NCBI GenBank assembly: GCA_002440705.1
Contig: DJVA01000049.1
Span: 58,205 to 122,204 of the forward strand
Direction: 5' to 3'
DNA from: Flavobacteriaceae bacterium UBA6268
GTDB lineage: Bacteria; Bacteroidota; Bacteroidia; Flavobacteriales; Flavobacteriaceae
Length of the DNA stretch: 64,000 nt
Part shown: positions 1 to 7,907 of the stretch, one piece after another
Layout: every line of letters starts with the position of its first letter
Numbering within the stretch: position 1 is the first letter of the stretch
Position numbers and translations under genes: made by a program
The notes under the pieces: model-generated
The model's database searches: none
What the model saw: only the letters and a program-made list of their open reading frames with translations
What the model was told of the DNA's origin: nothing

Positions 1-169
1 GGTACGGCGCACAGTAAAAGTCACCCACATTATTGGGATCGTGTCGATGGATGTTGATGGCTCCCTTGTTTTCCTGCGGTGTGCCCAATATTTGTTTTAC
101 AACCATGTCCTTGCGACGGTCGCTGTCCACCACGGGAAAAAGAGTGCCCATTACTTTTTTGAATTTCAT
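1..169 (-). CDS. Partial polysaccharide pyruvyl transferase-like protein, N-terminus only
   Basis: This reading frame runs leftward off the window edge from an ATG at 169; only about 56 residues are visible. The visible part contains a conserved-looking HRHDPNNVGDFY stretch, which resembles the N-terminal NxGD(Y/F) signature of polysaccharide pyruvyl transferase-like proteins of surface glycan loci. That assignment is from memory of the family and from the glycosyltransferase neighbours, not from an alignment. A second in-frame ATG lies six codons downstream. The gene diverges from the glycosyltransferase starting at 207, leaving about 37 bases between the two starts. Function is therefore tentative; the reading frame itself is fairly secure because it is uninterrupted and has protein-like composition. 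Confidence 0.5.
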   Translation of the reverse strand, partial: MKFKKVMGTLFPVVDSDRRKDMVVKQILGTPQENKGAINIHRHDPNNVGDFYCAPY

Positions 170-206
170 TACCTTCGCTTCAACGGATACAAGGTACATT
201 TTTCCT

Positions 207-992
207 ATGAAATCGGCATTGCTCATTTCCACCTACAATTGGCCCGAAGCTCTGGAACTCGTTTTCCAAAGCATTTTAGCCCAAAAACATTTTCCAGATG
301 AATTGCTCATTGCCGATGATGGGTCTTCGGGAACCACCAAAAAATTGATTAATGAATTTCAACTGCAATGCCCAATTCCCCTGAAGCATATTTGGCATGA
401 AGATCTGGGCTTTCGAAAAGCAGCCATTTTGAACAAGACCATTGCACAAACTTCTGCCGATTACATCATTCAGGTAGATGGCGACTGTATTTTGCATCCC
501 TATTTTGTGAAAGATCATTTACAAGCGTCAGGACAAGGACATTTTCTATTTGGAAGCCGTGTGAACCTCCGTGAAGAATTTTTGCCGACCTTGTTTCAAC
601 AACGAATTTATAAATTCCACTTTTTGTCCCAAGGCATTCGAAATCGAACCAGAAATCTTCGTATTCCATTTTTCGGGAAACTGTACGTTGCCAGGCGTAC
701 TTTTTCAAAAAAGTTCAGGGGCTGCAATACTTCATATTTTCGTAAGGATTTTATCGCCGTGAATGGCTACAATGAAGCTTTTGAGGGTTGGGGAAGAGAA
801 GATTCCGATTTGGCACTGCGCTTGTTGAATCTGGGTTTACGGATGAAACGGTTGCGCTATCGCGGCATTTTGTATCACATTCACCATAAAATAAAATCAA
901 AAGCACAGTTGGAGTACAATGATGCCATTGAAAAAAACACCATCAAAAACAAGTTGGTGCGTTGTGAAAAAGGCATTGACCAATACCTCTGA
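207..992 (+). CDS. Glycosyltransferase family 2 with galactosyltransferase-type C-terminal domain
   Basis: A 261-residue GT-A fold enzyme expected to add a sugar to a lipopolysaccharide or other surface glycan at the cytoplasmic face of the inner membrane. It begins LLISTYNWPEAL, shows an ADDGSS nucleotide-binding loop near residues 36-41, a metal-binding DGD at 91-93 and the GWGREDSDL motif at 194-202 that marks the C-terminal galactosyltransferase-like half of this family. The open frame extends upstream to base 33, but that part has no family resemblance and overlaps the divergent partial gene, so the ATG at 207 is taken. It is a paralogue of the gene at 4632-5453. It converges with the next gene, with a single base between the stops. 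Confidence 0.88.
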   Translation: MKSALLISTYNWPEALELVFQSILAQKHFPDELLIADDGSSGTTKKLINEFQLQCPIPLKHIWHEDLGFRKAAILNKTIAQTSADYIIQVDGDCILHPYFVKDHLQASGQGHFLFGSRVNLREEFLPTLFQQRIYKFHFLSQGIRNRTRNLRIPFFGKLYVARRTFSKKFRGCNTSYFRKDFIAVNGYNEAFEGWGREDSDLALRLLNLGLRMKRLRYRGILYHIHHKIKSKAQLEYNDAIEKNTIKNKLVRCEKGIDQYL

Positions 993-993
993 C

Positions 994-1755
994 TTACTGC
1001 TGCCCCCGTTGCAGCAACATGAGTTTGGCGTACCGGTTGAAGACTGAATGCGCATTGATTTTAGCCAAAATAAAACCTTCCTTGCCGTCCAGGATTCCCA
1101 ATCGCAATAGGTATTGGTGCCAAAACCGATAAGCGGGACGCATCCACAAATGCCAAAAGTGGGCTTTTTTTCCTCTTTTATAGAGCATCCGTGCTTGCAG
1201 CGAATTGTACCGATCCAATTTGGCGGTATAATCCTCGAAACTTTTATAGGTATAGTGTGGGATACGGGTTTTCAAACGGGCAGTGGCACCCTGTACTTCC
1301 AAAGTTTCGTGAACCAGGTTTCCATTGTATTGGCAGTGTGCTTTGTGGAACAAACGAATGACCCAATCGGTTTGAAAGCCAGAATATTGGATTTTTTTCC
1401 CCATGAAGTACAATTGCCTTCGCACGTAATAGGCAATGGCTTGCGGGTTTTTAAGCACCTTTAAGACTTCTTCCCGAAAGGTAGGAGTAATGGCTTCATC
1501 GGGGTCGAAAAAAAGGATCCAGTCGTGTGTGGCCTTGGAAATGGCATAATTTTTTTGTGAACTGAAATCATCAAAAACCCTTTGGTGCACTGTTACTTTG
1601 GGGTGTTTGGAGACAATCTGCACGGTTTCATCGGTGCTGTAGGAATCGACAATTACAATTTCATCCACAAAATCCAAGCTTTGAAGAAACCCTTCAAGGG
1701 TATCGGCTTCGTTGAGTGTGATGGCCAGGGCCGTTATTTTTGGTAGTTCCCCCAA
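994..1755 (-). CDS. Glycosyltransferase family 2, WaaE/KdtX-like LPS core enzyme
   Basis: A family-2 glycosyltransferase of about 253 residues if a TTG at 1755 is the start. The N-terminal block ITALAITLNEADTLEGFL, a VDSYSTDET loop and the FFDPDEAIT motif (DPD replacing DxD) match the WaaE/KdtX type that glycosylates the LPS inner core. The open frame continues to 1989, but the extra 78 residues look unlike protein and lie over the neighbouring divergent gene; no ATG occurs between 1989 and the conserved block, so a TTG or nearby non-ATG start is likely. A near-consensus box TATCTTTA lies just upstream at 1773-1780 on this strand. Product class is secure, exact start is not. Confidence 0.82.
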   Translation of the reverse strand: MGELPKITALAITLNEADTLEGFLQSLDFVDEIVIVDSYSTDETVQIVSKHPKVTVHQRVFDDFSSQKNYAISKATHDWILFFDPDEAITPTFREEVLKVLKNPQAIAYYVRRQLYFMGKKIQYSGFQTDWVIRLFHKAHCQYNGNLVHETLEVQGATARLKTRIPHYTYKSFEDYTAKLDRYNSLQARMLYKRGKKAHFWHLWMRPAYRFWHQYLLRLGILDGKEGFILAKINAHSVFNRYAKLMLLQRGQQ

Positions 1756-1819
1756 ATGCAAAGATTTGTGGGTAAAGATAGCAATTTTACCCTTGCTAGG
1801 GTCATAAAGGCTTAGCGCC

Positions 1820-1847
1820 TTGTTTCTAAAAAATATGCCTAATTTTG
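1820..1847 (+). promoter_or_regulatory. Candidate Bacteroidota promoter for the LPS kinase gene
   Basis: TTG at 1820-1822 and TAATTTTG at 1840-1847, separated by 17 bases, fit the phylum's promoter pattern with a somewhat short spacer. If used, transcription begins near 1855, downstream of the ATG at 1835, which would force a later start for the kinase gene. Confidence 0.45.
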
Positions 1848-1867
1848 TGTTTCTGAAATCTGTGCTG

Positions 1868-2635
1868 TTGAACAAAATCGTTTTTACCGAATCCTTCAAA
1901 GACCAACAAGCTGCGGTAATGCAGGTAGTTGAAAATTTTGACGCCGAAGTAGGAAAAGATATAGGCGATGGTGATCGCAACACCATCAAGGCATTTCAAT
2001 TACAAGGCTTGCACCTTAACGTGAAGTCGTTCAAAATTCCCAATCTGGTCAATAAGATTGTATACCGATTTTTCAGGAAATCCAAGGCCGAGCGCTCCTT
2101 TTTAAATGCTTCCAAGCTTTTGGAATTGGGGATTGGTACCCCAAAACCCATTGCGTTTGCAGAATCACATCGTGGTATTTTCTTTGGTAAAAGCTATTAC
2201 GTGAGCGAACAGGTGGCCATGGATTTTACTTTTCGGGAACTCATCCATAATCCAAAGGTACCGCGCAGGGAAGAAATTATCCGAAAGTTTACCCATTTTA
2301 CCTTTAAGTTGCATGAAAACGGGGTGTTGTTCAAAGATCACAGTCCGGGGAATACCTTGATAAAGCTTGATGGTGAGGAGGTTCATTTTTATTTGGTTGA
2401 TTTAAATCGAATGGTATTTAAGCCTTTGTCCTTTGAAGAGCGGATTCTGAACTTTACAAGACTTAGCCCTCTTGAGGATATGGTAAGCCTGATGAGTGAA
2501 GTTTATGCACCCCTTGTGGGGAGTAGTTATGAAAAGGTGTTTCATTTAATGTGGAGCGAAACCGAGGCCTTTCAAAAACGATTCCATCGCAAAAGGCGGT
2601 TGAAAAAACAATTGTTGTTTTGGCGAAAAAAGTAA
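1868..2635 (+). CDS. Kdo/WaaP-type lipopolysaccharide kinase
   Basis: A eukaryote-like small kinase of the KdkA/WaaP/InaA group, expected to phosphorylate Kdo or heptose in the LPS inner core at the cytoplasmic membrane. The family signature begins at RNTIKAFQLQG and NLVNKIVYRFFRKSKAERSF. The catalytic loop reads HENGVLFKDHSPGN, with the base Asp in DHSPGN, and DLNRM takes the place of the DFG metal motif. From the TTG at 1868 the product has 255 residues and starts MNKIVFTESFK; an ATG at 1835 would add eleven residues but sits inside the candidate promoter. It diverges from the GT2 gene to the left and is followed four bases later by another glycosyltransferase, so the pair is probably co-transcribed. 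Confidence 0.8.
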   Translation: MNKIVFTESFKDQQAAVMQVVENFDAEVGKDIGDGDRNTIKAFQLQGLHLNVKSFKIPNLVNKIVYRFFRKSKAERSFLNASKLLELGIGTPKPIAFAESHRGIFFGKSYYVSEQVAMDFTFRELIHNPKVPRREEIIRKFTHFTFKLHENGVLFKDHSPGNTLIKLDGEEVHFYLVDLNRMVFKPLSFEERILNFTRLSPLEDMVSLMSEVYAPLVGSSYEKVFHLMWSETEAFQKRFHRKRRLKKQLLFWRKK

Positions 2636-2639
2636 CGCG

Positions 2640-3464
2640 GTGAAACTTAAGGAACTTCCAAAATCCATCTACCATACTACTCGATTAGCACACAAGCCAA
2701 TCGATAAGTTTGGTTTGGAAAACAAAGAACGTGTTCCCTTGGTGGTTTCACTTACCTCCATTCCATCACGTTTGAAAAAATTGCACATCGTAATTCGGTG
2801 TTTGTTCGATCAAACCGTGTTGCCTCAAAAAATCCTTTTGTGGTTGCATGAATCTTTGAAGGGGCACATCCCCAAAAAGCTTTTGGATCTGGAAGGAGCT
2901 TTGTTCGAGATTCGTTATACCCACATGGAGGTTTCCCATAAAAAATTGATACATACGATCCCGTTGTTCCCAGAGCTGCCCATCGTGACCTGCGATGATG
3001 ATTTTATCTACCATCCACAATGGCTTCAATCCTTGTATGAAGCGCATCAAATGCATCCGGAGACTGTACTGGCCAATCACATTCGCACTATTGGCTACGA
3101 TGATTCCGGTATGCTGCTTTCTTACAAGCAATGGGTTTTTGATTCCCATAAAGGACAAAACCCCCGTCTTTTTTTAGCCATTGGCGGTAAAGGCGTGTTG
3201 TACCCTCCGCGAGCCCTTTTTGAACAGTTTGATGATGAGGATTTGTTCATGAAATTGGCACCCAAAGCCGATGACTTGTGGTTCAAGGCCATGGAATTGC
3301 TTCAAGGAACCCCCGTTCGATTGTCGCCCAAGCCAATGGACGAACCCATACCCATTGCTGGAACGCAGGGTGTTTCCCTAAAAAAAGAAAACATCTCGGA
3401 GGACAAAAACCGAAACCAGTGGTTGGCGCTGGAAAAGCATTTTAAGCTGAAAGATTATTATTAG
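2640..3464 (+). CDS. Glycosyltransferase-like protein with DDD motif
   Basis: A 274-residue protein beginning at a GTG four bases after the kinase stop, hence likely translated from the same message. The block VVSLTSIPSRLKKLHIVIRC followed by QKILLWL, and a TCDDDFIYHP motif with DDD at residues 119-121, resembles capsule and LPS glycosyltransferases of GT-A fold in which the acidic triplet binds the metal-nucleotide sugar. The acceptor and donor cannot be read from sequence. No membrane segment is evident, so it would act at the cytosolic face. Its stop overlaps that of the convergent heptosyltransferase-like gene by four bases. Confidence 0.75.
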   Translation: MKLKELPKSIYHTTRLAHKPIDKFGLENKERVPLVVSLTSIPSRLKKLHIVIRCLFDQTVLPQKILLWLHESLKGHIPKKLLDLEGALFEIRYTHMEVSHKKLIHTIPLFPELPIVTCDDDFIYHPQWLQSLYEAHQMHPETVLANHIRTIGYDDSGMLLSYKQWVFDSHKGQNPRLFLAIGGKGVLYPPRALFEQFDDEDLFMKLAPKADDLWFKAMELLQGTPVRLSPKPMDEPIPIAGTQGVSLKKENISEDKNRNQWLALEKHFKLKDYY

Positions 3465-4531
3465 GACTTCAGGATTCCCGAAATAAATTTCTTTAAATAG
3501 GGCTGGATCCGATTGAACGTCAATTTTTGGTAGAGCGTATCACTTTGTTTTTTGAATACTTTCATTGATGCGTTTTGGTAGCGTTCGGGTTCAAAATCGG
3601 ATAAATGCACTGCCACATGGTGTTTGCCATCTTCAAAGAGATTCCAAGCTTTTTTATGGATCCAAGGAGAAAAAACTGTAAAGGTTGGTATGTTCAACGC
3701 CTTGGCCATGTTCACGGCTCCTCCTTCATTGCCAATCAACATGGAACAGTGAGAAAGTAGGCCCAAAAATTCGCGAAGTCCTTTTCCATAGGTACCCAAA
3801 AAAACATGCGATTTCTTTGAGTGGTCAATCAATTTATAAATTTGAAGTACTTCCTCCTTTTGGCTCGGAATGAAGTTAAAGATCAATTGACCATGGGTCT
3901 GTGCGATGGTGGCATCGATGAGTTGGGCCATGGTTTTGTGAGGTAATGATTTGTTTTGTGCACTTCCCAAAATACCAATCATAATAAGTGGTTTGTTGCC
4001 ATCGATCCCATCAGAAACCAATCGTTTTTTTGCTTCCTGCCTTTCAGATTCGGTGAGGTAAATTTTAGGTTTTAGGATGTTTTCGGCAATGGCATCCTCG
4101 GGCACCACGAGCCGCAAACGATCCTCAAGGGCATTGCCCGCATTGGTGTAAACGATAGGTTTGCGTGTTACCGTTTCTGTATAAAAAAAACGCGAATACC
4201 ATTTTTTGTAGGAAATCCGTTTTGGTGCCCTACTGGACCAAGCAATGAGGTTACTTTCCGTTTTTCCATAGGCATCGATAACCGTATCGTAGTGCTCCCT
4301 TCGGATTTGTTTCAAAAATTTCCAGAAGGCTTTTTTGTTTTTCTGCTTTTTAGGATTGAACAATACCACCTGGTCTATAAAGGGATTGTTTTGCACCACG
4401 GGAAGGGTATTGGCATGGATGCAGTAATGGACTTCACTCTCGGGAACGTGTTTCTTAATCCATTCACACAAAATAGAGGAAAGCAGTACGTCCCCAATCA
4501 TTTTTTGTTGAATGACTAATATTTTTTTCAC
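3461..4531 (-). CDS. Glycosyltransferase family 9 (heptosyltransferase-like)
   Basis: A 356-residue GT9 protein of the ADP-heptose:LPS heptosyltransferase type, probably extending the LPS core. The N-terminus VKKILVIQQKMIGDVLLSS carries the family's IGD acceptor motif, and the C-terminal half has the nucleotide-sugar site GNEGGAVNMAKALNIPTFTVFSPW. The frame is open to 4657, but the conserved N-terminal beta strand begins at a GTG at 4531, and a TATTTTTG box lies just upstream at 4554-4561 on this strand, so the GTG start is preferred. The upstream extra residues would overlap the divergent gene's promoter. It converges with the 2640-3464 gene, sharing four bases at the stops. Confidence 0.85.
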   Translation of the reverse strand: MKKILVIQQKMIGDVLLSSILCEWIKKHVPESEVHYCIHANTLPVVQNNPFIDQVVLFNPKKQKNKKAFWKFLKQIRREHYDTVIDAYGKTESNLIAWSSRAPKRISYKKWYSRFFYTETVTRKPIVYTNAGNALEDRLRLVVPEDAIAENILKPKIYLTESERQEAKKRLVSDGIDGNKPLIMIGILGSAQNKSLPHKTMAQLIDATIAQTHGQLIFNFIPSQKEEVLQIYKLIDHSKKSHVFLGTYGKGLREFLGLLSHCSMLIGNEGGAVNMAKALNIPTFTVFSPWIHKKAWNLFEDGKHHVAVHLSDFEPERYQNASMKVFKKQSDTLYQKLTFNRIQPYLKKFISGILKS

Positions 4532-4553
4532 GGAAAAGAAATCCTTAGAAGGG

Positions 4554-4561
4554 CAAAAATA
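4554..4561 (-). promoter_or_regulatory. -7 promoter box for the GT9 gene
   Basis: TATTTTTG on the minus strand, 23 bases before the GTG start of the GT9 gene. No clear TTG element is seen at the expected distance, so this is a single-box call. Confidence 0.5.
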
Positions 4562-4618
4562 CATATTTCCTGGGTTAAATCGTTTTTCTACGGCACTGGG
4601 AACCATGGATTTTTGGAT

Positions 4619-4626
4619 TATCTTTG
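4619..4626 (+). promoter_or_regulatory. -7 promoter box for the GT2 gene at 4632
   Basis: TATCTTTG lies only five bases before the ATG at 4632. A transcript from it would have almost no leader, which fits the many near-leaderless messages of Flavobacteriia and supports that ATG as the true start. Confidence 0.55.
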
Positions 4627-4631
4627 CAGTT

Positions 4632-5453
4632 ATGAAATCACCTGAAATTTCGGTCATTATCAGTACTTACAATGCTACCGCTTGGCTGGAAAAGGTCTTT
4701 TGGGGCTATATGGCACAGGATTTCAAGGATTTTGAATTGGTCATCGCCGACGATGGCTCTACTGCTGAAACTGCACAATTGGTAAAGAAGTTTCAGGAAA
4801 AGGCAGATTTTCCCATAGTCCACGTTTGGCAGGAAGACGAAGGATTTCAGAAATCGCGAATCCTCAATAAGGCCATTATTACCTGTAAGGCACCCTATAT
4901 AGTAATGAGCGATGGCGATTGTATTCCACGGAAGGATTTTTTAATGGTGCACCACCGTAAAAAGGAAAAGGGTTATTTTTTATCTGGTGGGTATTTCATG
5001 CTGTCTATGCATATTTCCGAAGCCATCACCAAGGATGCTATTCTTTCGGGAAATTGTTTCGATCTAAATTGGCTGAAAGCCAATGGATTGAGAGGGTCGT
5101 TCAAAAACAATAAACTGACTTCCGGAAAATTAAAGGCCGGGATACTGAATACCTTAACCCCCACCAATGCTAGTTGGAATGGACACAACGCATCGGGGTG
5201 GAAGGAAGACATCATTAAGGTAAATGGTTTTGATGAACGGATGCAATATGGAGGCCAAGACCGTGAATTGGGCGAACGCCTCTTCAATTTAGGGTTGAAA
5301 AGCAAACAAATACGCTATAGTGCCATTTGCATTCATTTGGATCATCCAAGGGGTTATAAAAACGAAGCATCCATTCAAAAAAATAAAGCCATTCGTAAGT
5401 CCACCCGTGATGAAAAGAAAGCGTGGACCCCTTTTGGAATCATAAAGAACTAG
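4632..5453 (+). CDS. Glycosyltransferase family 2 with galactosyltransferase-type C-terminal domain
   Basis: A 273-residue family-2 glycosyltransferase, paralogous to the gene at 207-992. It opens ISVIISTYNATAWLE, has the IADDGST loop near residues 38-44, DGD at 94-96, and a C-terminal YGGQDRELGERLFNLG block that corresponds to the GWGREDSDL motif of its paralogue. A surface-glycan role at the cytoplasmic face of the inner membrane is inferred from family and neighbours. The ATG at 4632 is preceded directly by a promoter box, and the forty-residue upstream extension of the open frame is discarded. It converges with dapD with one base between the stops. Confidence 0.87.
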   Translation: MKSPEISVIISTYNATAWLEKVFWGYMAQDFKDFELVIADDGSTAETAQLVKKFQEKADFPIVHVWQEDEGFQKSRILNKAIITCKAPYIVMSDGDCIPRKDFLMVHHRKKEKGYFLSGGYFMLSMHISEAITKDAILSGNCFDLNWLKANGLRGSFKNNKLTSGKLKAGILNTLTPTNASWNGHNASGWKEDIIKVNGFDERMQYGGQDRELGERLFNLGLKSKQIRYSAICIHLDHPRGYKNEASIQKNKAIRKSTRDEKKAWTPFGIIKN

Positions 5454-5454
5454 G

Positions 5455-6273
5455 TTAAGCAGACACGTCGTAGGTACGTAAAGCCTCATTCAATGAGGTT
5501 TTTTTGTCGGTGCTCTCCTTACGTTTGCCAATAATCAAGGCGCAAGGTACTTGGTATTCTCCCGCGGGAAATTTTTTGGTATAACTTCCCGGTATCACTA
5601 CGGAACGCGCAGGCACATACCCCTTCATTTCCTTGGGGGTTTCCCCAGTAACATCGATGATTTTTGTGGAAGCCGTGAGTACCACATTGGCCCCTAGGAC
5701 TGCTTCTCGCTCCACGCGAACCCCTTCAACCACAATACAGCGTGAGCCAATAAAAGCATTGTCCTCTATAATTACGGGCGCCGCTTGTAATGGCTCTAGC
5801 ACACCGCCTATGCCAACGCCACCACTTAAATGGACGTTTTTTCCTATTTGGGCACAACTTCCAACGGTTGCCCAGGTGTCGACCATGGTTCCTTCATCTA
5901 CATAGGCACCAATGTTGACATAGCTGGGCATCATAATAACCCCCTTTGAGATGTATGCACCGTGTCGGGCAACGGCGTGGGGGACCACTCGGATTCCCTT
6001 AGCTTCGTAGCCTTTTTTCAACGGAATTTTATCATGAAATTCAAAAATACCCACTTCACTGGTCTCCATCTTTTGTATGGGAAAGTAGAGCACTACAGCC
6101 TTCTTGACCCATTCATTAACCTGCCAACCATCCAAGTTGGGTTCAGCACATCGCAACTTCCCTTCATCGCAGAGACGCACCACTTCCCTGATAGCGGCTA
6201 TAGTTTCGGGTTCTTGCAGCAATGTCCTTTCCTCCCAGGCATTTTCAATAATCGGTTTTAGTGGGTGATTCAT
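5455..6273 (-). CDS. dapD: 2,3,4,5-tetrahydropyridine-2,6-dicarboxylate N-succinyltransferase
   Basis: DapD transfers succinyl from succinyl-CoA to tetrahydrodipicolinate in the succinylase branch of lysine and diaminopimelate synthesis, thus feeding peptidoglycan. The 272-residue length matches the family. The N-terminal helical domain is followed by a left-handed beta-helix made of hexapeptide repeats (for example GVIMMPSYVNIGAYVDEGTMVDTWATVGSCAQIG, shown here only as its position about residues 140-175). Start is the ATG at 6273, matching the family N-terminus MNHPLKPIIENAWEER and lying just after a TATCTTTG box; the frame stays open to 6432 over the divergent promoter. dapB of the same pathway lies at 50187-50888. 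Confidence 0.95.
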   Translation of the reverse strand: MNHPLKPIIENAWEERTLLQEPETIAAIREVVRLCDEGKLRCAEPNLDGWQVNEWVKKAVVLYFPIQKMETSEVGIFEFHDKIPLKKGYEAKGIRVVPHAVARHGAYISKGVIMMPSYVNIGAYVDEGTMVDTWATVGSCAQIGKNVHLSGGVGIGGVLEPLQAAPVIIEDNAFIGSRCIVVEGVRVEREAVLGANVVLTASTKIIDVTGETPKEMKGYVPARSVVIPGSYTKKFPAGEYQVPCALIIGKRKESTDKKTSLNEALRTYDVSA

Positions 6274-6288
6274 GGATTCTATTTTTTG

Positions 6289-6296
6289 CAAAGATA
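6289..6296 (-). promoter_or_regulatory. -7 promoter box for dapD
   Basis: TATCTTTG on the minus strand, 15 bases before the dapD ATG. Together with the ruvX promoter it makes a compact divergent regulatory gap of about 90 bases. Confidence 0.6.
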
Positions 6297-6323
6297 GTTT
6301 ACGCACTTTATTGAAAAGAGTTT

Positions 6324-6355
6324 TTGGGTTACTATTTCGGAAACCCCTATTTTTG
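6324..6355 (+). promoter_or_regulatory. Promoter for the ruvX-def genes
   Basis: TTG at 6324-6326 and TATTTTTG at 6348-6355 with a 21-base spacer fit the Bacteroidota pattern; the ruvX ATG follows eight bases later. Confidence 0.6.
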
Positions 6356-6363
6356 CAACTTGT

Positions 6364-6777
6364 ATGGGACGAATTTTGGCTTTGGATTATGGCAGCAAGC
6401 GTACAGGAATTGCCGTTACGGATTCCTTGCAACTGATTGCATCGGGATTGACCACGGTAGCCACCGAAACTTTATTGGAATTTTTGAATACTTATTTCGA
6501 AAGCGAAACGGTGACTTTGGTCTTGATTGGCGAACCCAAACAAGCAAACGGATCGCACTCGCTAATTGAAGGTGAAATCCAGATTTTTCTGAAAGACTTT
6601 ACGGCGCGTTTTCCGCAAATGCAGTTCATTCGCGTAGACGAACGGTTTACCAGTAAAATGGCCTTCCAAACGATGATTGATAGCGGTCTGAAAAAAAAGC
6701 AACGTCAAAATAAAGCATTGATAGACGAGATAAGTGCGACCATACTTTTACAGGATTATTTGAATCAAAAAACATGA
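6364..6777 (+). CDS. ruvX: Putative pre-16S rRNA nuclease / Holliday junction resolvase (YqgF family)
   Basis: A 137-residue RNase H-fold protein of the RuvX/YqgF family, known for processing the 5' end of pre-16S rRNA and proposed as a Holliday junction resolvase. The first acidic residue lies in ILALDYGSKRTGIAV, the middle one in IGEPKQANGS, and the C-terminal IDEISATILLQDYL supplies the last Asp. Start ATG follows a well-placed promoter. It overlaps def by four bases (ATGA), so the two are translationally coupled. Length and motifs are normal. Confidence 0.93.
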   Translation: MGRILALDYGSKRTGIAVTDSLQLIASGLTTVATETLLEFLNTYFESETVTLVLIGEPKQANGSHSLIEGEIQIFLKDFTARFPQMQFIRVDERFTSKMAFQTMIDSGLKKKQRQNKALIDEISATILLQDYLNQKT

Positions 6778-7364
6778 TTTACCCAATTATTGCATACGGC
6801 GATCCGGTACTTCGAAAGGAAACCGAAGAAATCACCTCAAGCTACCCCAAACTCCAAGAATTGCTTGAGGACATGTTCGAAACCATGTACGCATCCTACG
6901 GCATTGGTTTGGCGGCACCACAAATTGGACTTTCCATCCGCTTGTTTGTTGTGGATGCAAGTCCGTTTGAGGACGACGAGGACCTTTCCGAAGAAGAGCG
7001 GCGGTTTTTGAAGGACTTTAAAAAGGTGTTCATCAATGCCAAGATTTTGAACGAAACTGGCAATGAATGGGCCTTCAATGAAGGATGCTTGAGTATTCCG
7101 GATGTTCGTGAGGATGTGTTTCGCAAAGAAAGCCTTGTTATCGAATACTGGGATGAAAACTTTCAAAAGCACACCGATACGATTTCGGGCATTGCAGCAC
7201 GGATCATTCAACATGAATACGACCACATCGAAGGGATTTTGTTTACCGATAGACTAACACCTTTAAAAAAGCGTTTAATAAAAAGTAAGTTGAACAATAT
7301 CTCAAAAGGGAACGTAAAAGTGGATTACCGAATGAAATTTCCAATCGCAAAAAAGAAACGTTAA
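6774..7364 (+). CDS. def: Peptide deformylase
   Basis: Removes the N-formyl group from nascent proteins. All three family motifs are present: GIGLAAPQ at residues 43-50, EGCLS at 103-107 with the metal-binding Cys, and HEYDH at 147-151 with two metal-binding His and the catalytic Glu. At 196 residues it carries a small insertion (about residues 64-80, rich in Asp and Glu) common in Bacteroidota enzymes. It starts inside the ruvX stop codon region and is followed 54 bases later by the DUF5606 gene. Confidence 0.96.
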   Translation: MIYPIIAYGDPVLRKETEEITSSYPKLQELLEDMFETMYASYGIGLAAPQIGLSIRLFVVDASPFEDDEDLSEEERRFLKDFKKVFINAKILNETGNEWAFNEGCLSIPDVREDVFRKESLVIEYWDENFQKHTDTISGIAARIIQHEYDHIEGILFTDRLTPLKKRLIKSKLNNISKGNVKVDYRMKFPIAKKKR

Positions 7365-7418
7365 TCCCTTTGGATTTTTTTATACAACCTTGGATATTTG
7401 CCCCCTTAAAAAATTGGT

Positions 7419-7835
7419 ATGGGACTCGATAAAATACTCTCCATTTCCGGAATGCCGGGACTTTTTGAACTAAAAACCCAAACACGTACAGGCATTTTGG
7501 CCGAGTCGCTTTTGGATGGTAAAAAAGTAACCATCAACGCGCGCCAAAATGTTAGCTTGCTTTCAGAAATTGCAATCTATACCTTGCATGAGGAAATGCC
7601 CCTTCACAAGGTGTTTCAAAAAATTGCCGAGAAGGAAAATGGGGGAGAAGCCATAAGCCATAAAGTTTCCAAAGACGAGTTGGAAGCTTATTTTTTTGAA
7701 GTACTTCCCGAGTACGATGAAGACCGCGTTTATGCGAGCGACATCAAAAAAGTGATTCAATGGTATAACTTGCTTTGCCAAAAGGGCATGACCGATTTTT
7801 CGGAAGAAGCCAATGAAGCGTCTCCATCAGAATAA
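7419..7835 (+). CDS. DUF5606 family protein
   Basis: A 138-residue protein with the conserved N-terminus MGLDKILSISGMPGLFEL that identifies the DUF5606 family of Bacteroidota. It has no signal peptide or membrane segment, an acidic C-terminal tail, and no recognised catalytic motif. It lies downstream of ruvX-def and upstream of mazG in the same direction, a setting that suggests housekeeping cytosolic function but does not reveal it. No full consensus promoter is seen in the 54-base gap before it, so read-through from def is plausible. Confidence 0.85.
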   Translation: MGLDKILSISGMPGLFELKTQTRTGILAESLLDGKKVTINARQNVSLLSEIAIYTLHEEMPLHKVFQKIAEKENGGEAISHKVSKDELEAYFFEVLPEYDEDRVYASDIKKVIQWYNLLCQKGMTDFSEEANEASPSE

Positions 7836-7907
7836 CGTTTGATAACTTTTCAATAAATACTTGCCAAGATCTCCGTTCCATTGGGGGATTTTTTTAATTT
7901 GGACAGT

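Noticed and set aside
33..206. Upstream extension of the first glycosyltransferase
   Set aside because: The extra residues show no family resemblance and overlap the coding part of a divergent gene; the family N-terminus begins at 207.
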